Assembly (NCBI GenBank): GCA_963678675.1
Contig: OY783199.1
Location: forward strand, 16,512,348-16,576,347
Direction: 5' to 3'
Source: Xiphydria camelus
Taxonomy: Eukaryota > Arthropoda > Insecta > Hymenoptera > Xiphydriidae
Length of the DNA stretch: 64,000 bases
This document shows positions 58,330 through 64,000 of the stretch, piece by piece. The stretch's first letter is position 1. Each line of letters opens with the position of its first letter. Position numbers and translations under genes: made by a program. Under the pieces are notes generated by a model, which made no database searches, was not told where the DNA came from, and worked only from the letters and a program-made list of their open reading frames with translations.

Positions 58330-61243
58330 TTACTTCACTTCCTTAACGTACGCCTCTAACTCCGCGTCCAATTCCTCGGCAGTTGGTGTTTTTACTGGTG
58401 CTCGACTTGCGCCTCTACCCCCACCGCGTCTTCCGGTTCCACGACCTTCAATATACACGAGTATTATTAGTAGAGGATAAATCACGAACGGCACAATATT
58501 GATTCACTCGAGTTTTGCATCGTTCAATCGCTGAACAACTGAATAGGATATCAGAATTCTATCTATACCGATTGTTTCGTCTCGCTTGCATTAGATCTAT
58601 TGAAAGAATACCAACGTGTACAATATATGTTTATTGATTGTTCGAATTACCTCGGACAATTCCTGCACCGCGGGGACTTCCTCTGAAACGAGTTTGGGGC
58701 CTCTGTGTGAAGCTGCCACTGAGCCTCGTACCGCCGCGAATAGAAGTGGGTACGGGTATCTCTGATGTAGCGACTTGGATATTCATTTCGCGTCCTAAGG
58801 GTGCATTAAAGTCACACAATTCATAGAAAAAACATCGATTACAAATTACAGATTATCTATCCTCATAATAAACTTTATAATCACAAGGAATCGCTCATCG
58901 AATAATTGAAGGTGTCAGTAATATTAAGAAACGTAATGTGAAACAGTGATAGACTCTTTGACTAGAATTTTTTTATTTATATTGGCATAGAAACTTTTTG
59001 AAGGTAGAAACTTGATTTTCAAGAAGCTACTTCACTGTCTTAGACTGAAAGCTTTTCGTAAATAATAATGAACGAAATGAGTACGTAAAATTGCCTGCAC
59101 TATTGTGCCCAATAGAACAAATTTTACCATCAGATGAGGGATATTATATGTTGGCGATTCCATGTTCCGTCAGCAAAATTGTACTAAATGCGGGGTGAGT
59201 GAAGTATATCATATGATCATTGACTCACCATCAAGAGGTACTCCATTGTATTGTTTCATCGCTTTGATAGCGTCCGCTCGTCTTTCGAATATAACATCTG
59301 CGGATCCCAAAGAACGGCCTGATCTATCGTAATGCACCGCCGCTGATTTGAGGGGACCAAACTCACTGAATAACTCCTATAAATATGAAATATCAAGGTT
59401 TAATTTAAGACTCAAATTACGGTAAACAATACCTGGTATAATTAACTTCCATTCAGCACATGCTGTTGTCTATGTAAATGATAGAATCTTATCCAAAGCA
59501 AAGAAACTGAAGTGCAGCCAAGTAAAATAAAAGGAGTAAGAAGGAAAATAGGAGAAGGTGAAGTTGCTGCAAGTGGAGCTGCTTTGTTGCTTTAGGTAAA
59601 ATCTTACCATATTATTCGCGTCTTGATATCTCTTTACACGAATATCTCACCTGAATATCCGAATCCGATACTCCAAAATCGAGATTGGATACTAGCAATT
59701 TTGTGGTTCCAGTACCGCCAATGGCACCACGCCCAACTTTTTTAACTCCATCAAACATATCGTGCTTCCATGCACTATTGACATCACCCTGTAATAAAAA
59801 TAGTAAATGCAATGTTTTTCGTTTGCAAGATTGCCTGTTATTTGAAGATACCTTTGACTATTTATTATAATTCTAAGATTCTATACCGGGTGATTCTTTA
59901 ATATTGCGACAAACTTCAAGGACGGGTTCCTTGGATGAAAATAAGAAAAAAAGTTCCTATGAACAGTTTCGGAAAAACAGGGCGTACATTTTTATACAAA
60001 TTTTATGGTACTAATAATAGGAAGTATATTTTTGCAGAGCTCCCATTTTATTTATTTTTTGTAATAGGGTCTTCTTAGGAGTATCAAATATCATTTCAGA
60101 AGAAGGGATGCATCATTGCATTACAAATTTTGTTTGTTTGATAAGGCATTTAAAAATGCAATTCCAAAACTGAGCGTTTGCGGACCCATGTTCGTAGGAA
60201 CTTTTTTTTCTTATTTTCATCCAAGGAACCCATCCTTGAAGTTTGTCGCAATATTAAAGAATCACCCGGTATATATGGCGTTTTCAGCTGGTGTACACTA
60301 AACTACACTGGCTATACTGAGTGTAACTTTTAACACAGTCGAGATAGGCAGGTGTAACTTGAGTGTAACTCAGTGCAGCTAAAATCCTGTCCAGTTGAGA
60401 ACGCTAACAAACAATTTATATATTACTCCTCCTGTTGCTACATCTGAAAGTTTATTTTTATCGTACTTTACATGTGTCTACATTAAACCGAAGATAAACA
60501 TTCTCAAAGAGCTATTGGATTATTCACTTTTGGGCAATGAATCAAAAATATTACATTGCTATGAAAGAAGCTATAAATATGTGACCTTGATACACGAAAC
60601 TACTCTATGTTTTGGTAGATAGTTCGTTTTGCATTTCTGGAGTGCCTTAGAGCATCATGAGTCATTTTCTCGACCAATGGAAAATCAAGGTTACAGAAGA
60701 ATGCTCTCAAATTCGACTGCTTCGCGTTGAAAACAAATATGGACTGTGACCAATACCGCAATAAAACTGGTGCTTTGCTGCAATGATAAGCAAAGCAGAT
60801 AGAAAACCTTTCCACGGCTTACAAGGAAAATTACGAACGCTTCTTAGGAATTCATCCAGGAATATTCAGAAAGAACTGAACTTTCACGAAATGACTCAAC
60901 CTTTGTCACAATACGAGCAGATAGCTGTGCTAATTACTCCGATTTTGGGACAGGGAATTTGGCAATTGACACTTCCATAAAAATCGATTCGCGTAAAAAC
61001 GGTAAACCCGTGCGCAACCACGTACGATATACTCACTCTCGTGTACGGAACTGAACTCCGAGTGATGCCACCACGACTGCGTCCTCGCATGACGCCGCCG
61101 CCACCTCCGGCTCTCGAGCCGCCGCGGATCCCTCGACGAGGCGAGCCACCGGCACCTCTACCGCGTCGGCCCGCGCCGCGCGTCCTACCTCCTTTATTTT
61201 GTTTGATGATGTCGTCGAGGCTCATTTCAATTTTATCTACCAT
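58330..61243 (-). CDS. ALYREF: ALYREF/REF mRNA export adaptor
   Basis: ALY/REF joins the TREX complex and passes mRNA to NXF1 for nuclear export. Five coding exons on the minus strand give 250 residues: 61037-61243, 59651-59788, 59229-59376, 58651-58794 and 58330-58445. The N-terminal UAP56-binding motif is [13 protein letters not shown] (7-19). An Arg/Gly-rich segment follows, then an RRM ([46 protein letters not shown]). A second RG-rich segment and the C-terminal UAP56-binding helix [17 protein letters not shown] complete it. A second in-frame ATG two codons upstream (61249) would add Met-Lys; the chosen start matches the MADKMDMSLDD form. Intron 1 (1.25 kb) contains a 384-bp MITE. Confidence 0.97.
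59886..60269. mobile_element. 384-bp MITE in ALYREF intron 1
   Basis: The terminal inverted repeats are about 80 bp and near-identical: CCGGGTGATTCTTTAATATT at the left and AATATTAAAGAATCACCCGG at the right. They continue through AAACTTCAAGGA and TCCTTGGATGAAAATAAG. TA borders both ends. This suggests a Tc1/mariner-type non-autonomous element. The high arm similarity suggests fairly recent activity. The 61-codon frame inside is a by-product. Confidence 0.85.
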
Positions 61244-61249
61244 CTTCAT

Positions 61250-61409
61250 TTACGCTGATCTCGAACGGCAAAAATCCACACGAAACGTAACACAAACCAA
61301 CCTCACTCGAGCCTATCAATAATGGCGGTACCGCGACGAAGGCGAAAGCAGCGCGCGCGCAGAGGATCCTGGGACACTGTGGCCGGAAGGGGGCTCGCAA
61401 AGTCATCCG
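61250..61409. promoter_or_regulatory. ALYREF upstream region, possibly bidirectional
   Basis: Upstream of ALYREF the DNA is CG-rich. A + strand transcript could start here and reach 61410-61619 or the gene at 63267. This is inferred from position only. Confidence 0.4.
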
Positions 61410-61619
61410 ATGTTACGACCTGGTCTAATAACGCGAGGCGCTAGGATCGTTTTACCGCGTGAATGGGTTACATTCAAACGTGCGAGTAGCGCGAATTCCG
61501 GTAAAATTCAAGGACACAAGATAGAAGTTAATGCAGAGGTTGCCGACAGGATTCAAAGTTTTATTGACTGTAGAAACACACTGATGAATGAAAAGGCACT
61601 GATCACTATACTACACTGA
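61410..61619 (+). CDS. doubtful 69-codon ORF upstream of ALYREF
   Basis: The frame starts MLRPGLITRGARIVLPREWV and ends ALITILH. It has balanced composition and a plausible helix (VNAEVADRIQSFIDC), but I know no relative. It is open upstream for about 30 codons without an ATG, so it could also be an exon. Coding status is uncertain. Confidence 0.25.
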   Translation: MLRPGLITRGARIVLPREWVTFKRASSANSGKIQGHKIEVNAEVADRIQSFIDCRNTLMNEKALITILH

Positions 61620-62111
61620 ACACAGAACAAAACTATACTTCCTCTCTTGTATTCGCGGTTGCGGTTTATATCTCTTACAACAGCTAGATAGTGGGGATAG
61701 CGTGGGCAATGCGGTACGCTCTAATTGGCTGAAAAGTGGTGTGAACGCGAGGGATGACGCTCCCCTGAGTCACGCACCTAACGGGACCAAGCGGTGGTTG
61801 CTCGTAGCGTACGCAGGGATCGGAGTTCGTCGCTATTTCTCCGTAAAGCGGATTAAGTAGCCGACAGTTGGCGGTGATTAGCAGAATGATTTCGGTGACG
61901 CGTGACATACTAGGAATCGTCCGGCAATTAGCCTTCCGCGAAAGGTACCGGACTGCGAGCACATTCCAGCCCCCTGCTTGGCCTTATCATATCCCATCTT
62001 ATCCCTCGAGTGACCTTCGTTCTACTAGAGTATACGCAAAGAAATATGCTAATAGCGAGGATTTCTGGTACGCGTCTTTGTCCGAACCTTTGAACAGTCC
62101 GCGTTCCTTAG

Positions 62112-62317
62112 CGGAAACTATGATGGTTGTCGCTTCATGTAGACTTGTCCAAAGAACTGTCGTTCCATGAAAGCGTGACGGAACGTCACACCTTCCCCCT
62201 TAACAAAAGGTGTTACCCATGGTGACAGCTTTCAATGGAAAATATGGTGGTTATCGTTTCATGTGGACTTGTTCAAAGGATTGTCGTTTTACTAGAAACG
62301 TGACGAAACATCACACC
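62112..62317. repeat. diverged direct duplication, offset 125 bp
   Basis: 62112-62192 and 62237-62317 are the same 81-bp unit, sharing ordered blocks such as TTCATGTRGACTTGTYCAAA and CGTGACGRAACRTCACACC. The spacer also holds a second match to the unit's GTTACC/ATGG context. Confidence 0.8.
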
Positions 62318-62337
62318 GATTACACCAGGTTCTTCAC

Positions 62338-62464
62338 GCGTCCGGAAGGCTTGCGGAGTGCGGCATGCGGATCGGTGCGGATTGGCAGGCAGTACCTACG
62401 CACGCGGAAGAGCTGATTGGCTAACGGTGGTTCCGCATTCCGCACTCCGCAAGCTTTCGGACGC
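62338..62464. mobile_element. 127-bp GC-rich hairpin MITE
   Basis: The ends GCGTCCGGAAGGCTTGCGGA and TCCGCAAGCTTTCGGACGC are inverted copies. The arms (about 36 bp) continue through GTGCGG and its complement CCGCAC. Confidence 0.75.
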
Positions 62465-63266
62465 ATGAGAACCCCGCTTTAGTTGGCAAACTTTGGGTAA
62501 TTTTCATGAGCGTCTGGTGTTATTTATTCATAGTGTTGGCAAAAGGTGGTGGTTTGAATCGCTAGTGAGTTCGTTGTTTACCGCGTCCCGGAACGATGAT
62601 CTGTGGCGTGCATAGGTACAAACTGATGCGAATTCTGTAACATTTAAAATGTTCGTTTTTCGTCTGTCGTTCGTAATATTGTACAATGTTTAGTAATTCT
62701 GATATCTATTGATATTGCGCGGGAATCGTGTGTGAACTTTTTAAATTGTCACAAACGAGAAAGTGCGTGTACATATCTACCAATGTCTAATTGTCTATTA
62801 ACGAGTGGCAAAGTGATTCCAAACTCCAACTAACAACCGTATTTGCACAATGGATCGTATTCGCTGAACACTTTCCACCCAAATTCTTCCTCTAACAGGG
62901 TACGTAATTAAAATTATGGAGCAAGGCTTCCTGGCTATTAACCCTAATGGTCAGATGGTATCTCCACAGCCCTAATCTCTCTAATGATTTATCAATAAGT
63001 CTGGGTTCGGCTTTGCATCAAAAGGCCGGCAAATTTAACTTTTACGCTTAGTACCACTCCAGGGGCCTAAGATAAATGTAGGAGTCTGGAAAGTTGCAGA
63101 AGTTATTTATCTGTATCTTTTCTTTAACATGATCCAAAGGTTGATCATTTAGCAGAGATAACGATACATCGATTATCTGTATCTGTAATAATTCTACATC
63201 AATCTAATGCATTTATATGTTTACCTCATCGAAATCTCTTTACAGAGTAAGTGAGGAAAGAAAACC

Positions 63267-64000
63267 ATGGAACAACGACCATACGTTTCCTGCATAAAAA
63301 TTAACGGAGTATCTATTCTTCCACCATTGGTATGTTGAACAAATTTGTTACCTTCATCCGGTTTGATTCTACGTTTGCTTCCTTAGCTTTAGCAGCTGTT
63401 ATAAAGAAAATACAGATTGTTAGTTTATAAATAAACGGTATTTTGATGTTCGGTGGCGTTAACAAAGTTGCTATGGAATTGAGTAAACAAATCATTTAAG
63501 TCTTTTATGCATCATTTTACAGATAACCGACGATGTCAGAGCAGAGATGCATTATTATAAAAATCTAGCAATAGCAGTAGAGGAGAGACTGAAAACTTTA
63601 CAAGCTACCAAGCAATTTAAAGCTCAAGGCTGCATGGGGGATATCGCGAAAGATGGTAAAACTTGTGGCGACGAAATATTCAAATCCGAATCCAGCGATT
63701 CTCCCGACGAATCCACGACCACGGAATCTCATAGCGTCACGGCAAATTCGACGCCCAACGCAGTAACAGTTATCGACGTTCCGACGAGAGAAGAAAGACA
63801 CTCCGTCGGAGAACTGGAATTGAATTACACCGCGTCCGAAAACGCGTTAGAATCGAGCGCGCGTGTATGGAACGGTGATGGCAGTTGTCAAAACGACGCA
63901 ACGTTGGTCGATAGCGTGAGTTCGGACACCGTAACTGGCAGTACCGACTTGAATCAGTATCTAAACGAGTCCAGTTCGACGAGAACCAACACTGCCGAGT
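63267..64000 (+). CDS. unrecognised protein, 5' part, truncated by the window edge
   Basis: Exon 1 is 63267-63329 (MEQRPYVSCIKINGVSILPP plus L). Exon 2 runs from 63523 past the right edge, open throughout and in phase 0. The visible 180 residues begin with a short conserved-looking N-terminus. A helix follows (ITDDVRAEMHYYKNLAIAVE then ERLKTLQATKQF), then a long Ser/Thr/Asp/Asn-rich disordered stretch. No domain is recognised. Exon length without stops and clean splice sites (TTG then gtatgt; ttttacag) support a real gene. The context AAACCATGG is a good start context. Confidence 0.75.

Larger units (their letters stand above)
61620..63266. other. intergenic/5' region with duplication and hairpin element
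   Basis: No gene is recognised in 1.6 kb. It contains a diverged tandem duplication (62112-62317) and a GC-rich hairpin (62338-62464). It should include the promoter and any 5' untranslated exon of the gene at 63267. Confidence 0.45.

Noticed and set aside
60116..60301. 61-codon frame in ALYREF intron 1
   Set aside because: It lies almost entirely inside the terminal inverted repeat of the 59886-60269 MITE.
1..64000. CRISPR-like or tandem direct-repeat arrays, phage-like or bacterial gene clusters
   Set aside because: None seen. All repeats are MITEs, small tandem duplications or microsatellites, and all recognisable genes are intron-containing animal genes.
1..64000. Transposase or reverse-transcriptase coding regions
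   Set aside because: No frame shows DDE/DDD transposase or YxDD reverse-transcriptase blocks. All elements appear non-autonomous.

Overview
This is an insect nuclear window, and nothing in it looks bacterial or viral. Every recognisable gene is split by GT-AG introns, and the protein set is metazoan. The exon sequences read as arthropod orthologues: a class IIB phosphatidylinositol transfer protein of the rdgB-beta type, a Septin-4-like septin and an insect-style single-domain M14 carboxypeptidase. Intergenic DNA is AT-rich with CpG-rich patches and many short palindromic transposable elements. That pattern fits a hymenopteran such as an ant, but the order is an inference.

Layout. 1-8.5 kb: no gene recognised. 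It holds a (GA)n tract and several MITEs (miniature inverted-repeat elements), most of them ending in a CACTGAGA-like motif next to TA. 8.6-12.5 kb (+): PPTC7-type PP2C phosphatase. 16.2-18.2 kb (-): Derlin-2. 18.9-21.5 kb (+): rdgB-beta/PITPNC1, with an 8-nt microexon and a likely GC-AG intron. 23.0-26.0 kb (+): Septin-4-like septin. 30.9-39.9 kb (-): M14 N/E-subfamily metallocarboxypeptidase in nine coding exons. 40-49 kb: mobile-element-rich gene desert with a 1-kb perfect-looking palindrome, a foldback element with GCGAA-repeat arms, and other hairpin elements. 49.2-50.5 kb (-): ATP23 metalloprotease. 51.0-52.0 kb (+): IQCE-like coiled-coil protein, followed 78 nt later by an unrecognised two-exon small membrane protein. 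53.6-54.9 kb (-): ARL6IP1. 55.3-56.8 kb (+): UBE2S. 58.3-61.2 kb (-): ALYREF. 63.3 kb to the right edge (+): 5' part of an unrecognised gene.

Gene relations. Four divergent pairs share short upstream regions: Derlin-2/rdgB-beta, ATP23/IQCE-like, ARL6IP1/UBE2S and ALYREF/unknown. They are compact housekeeping pairs, not an operon. Derlin-2 and ARL6IP1 act at the ER membrane. PPTC7 and ATP23 are mitochondrial. UBE2S acts with the APC/C, ALYREF in mRNA export, and the septin at the cell cortex. I do not see a dedicated defence, toxin or biosynthetic system. The unusual content is gene-structure oddities and a rich, partly unclassified set of hairpin mobile elements.

Exon boundaries below were derived by hand from reading frame, splice sites and remembered family sequences. 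Phases were checked for every gene and sum to whole codons.
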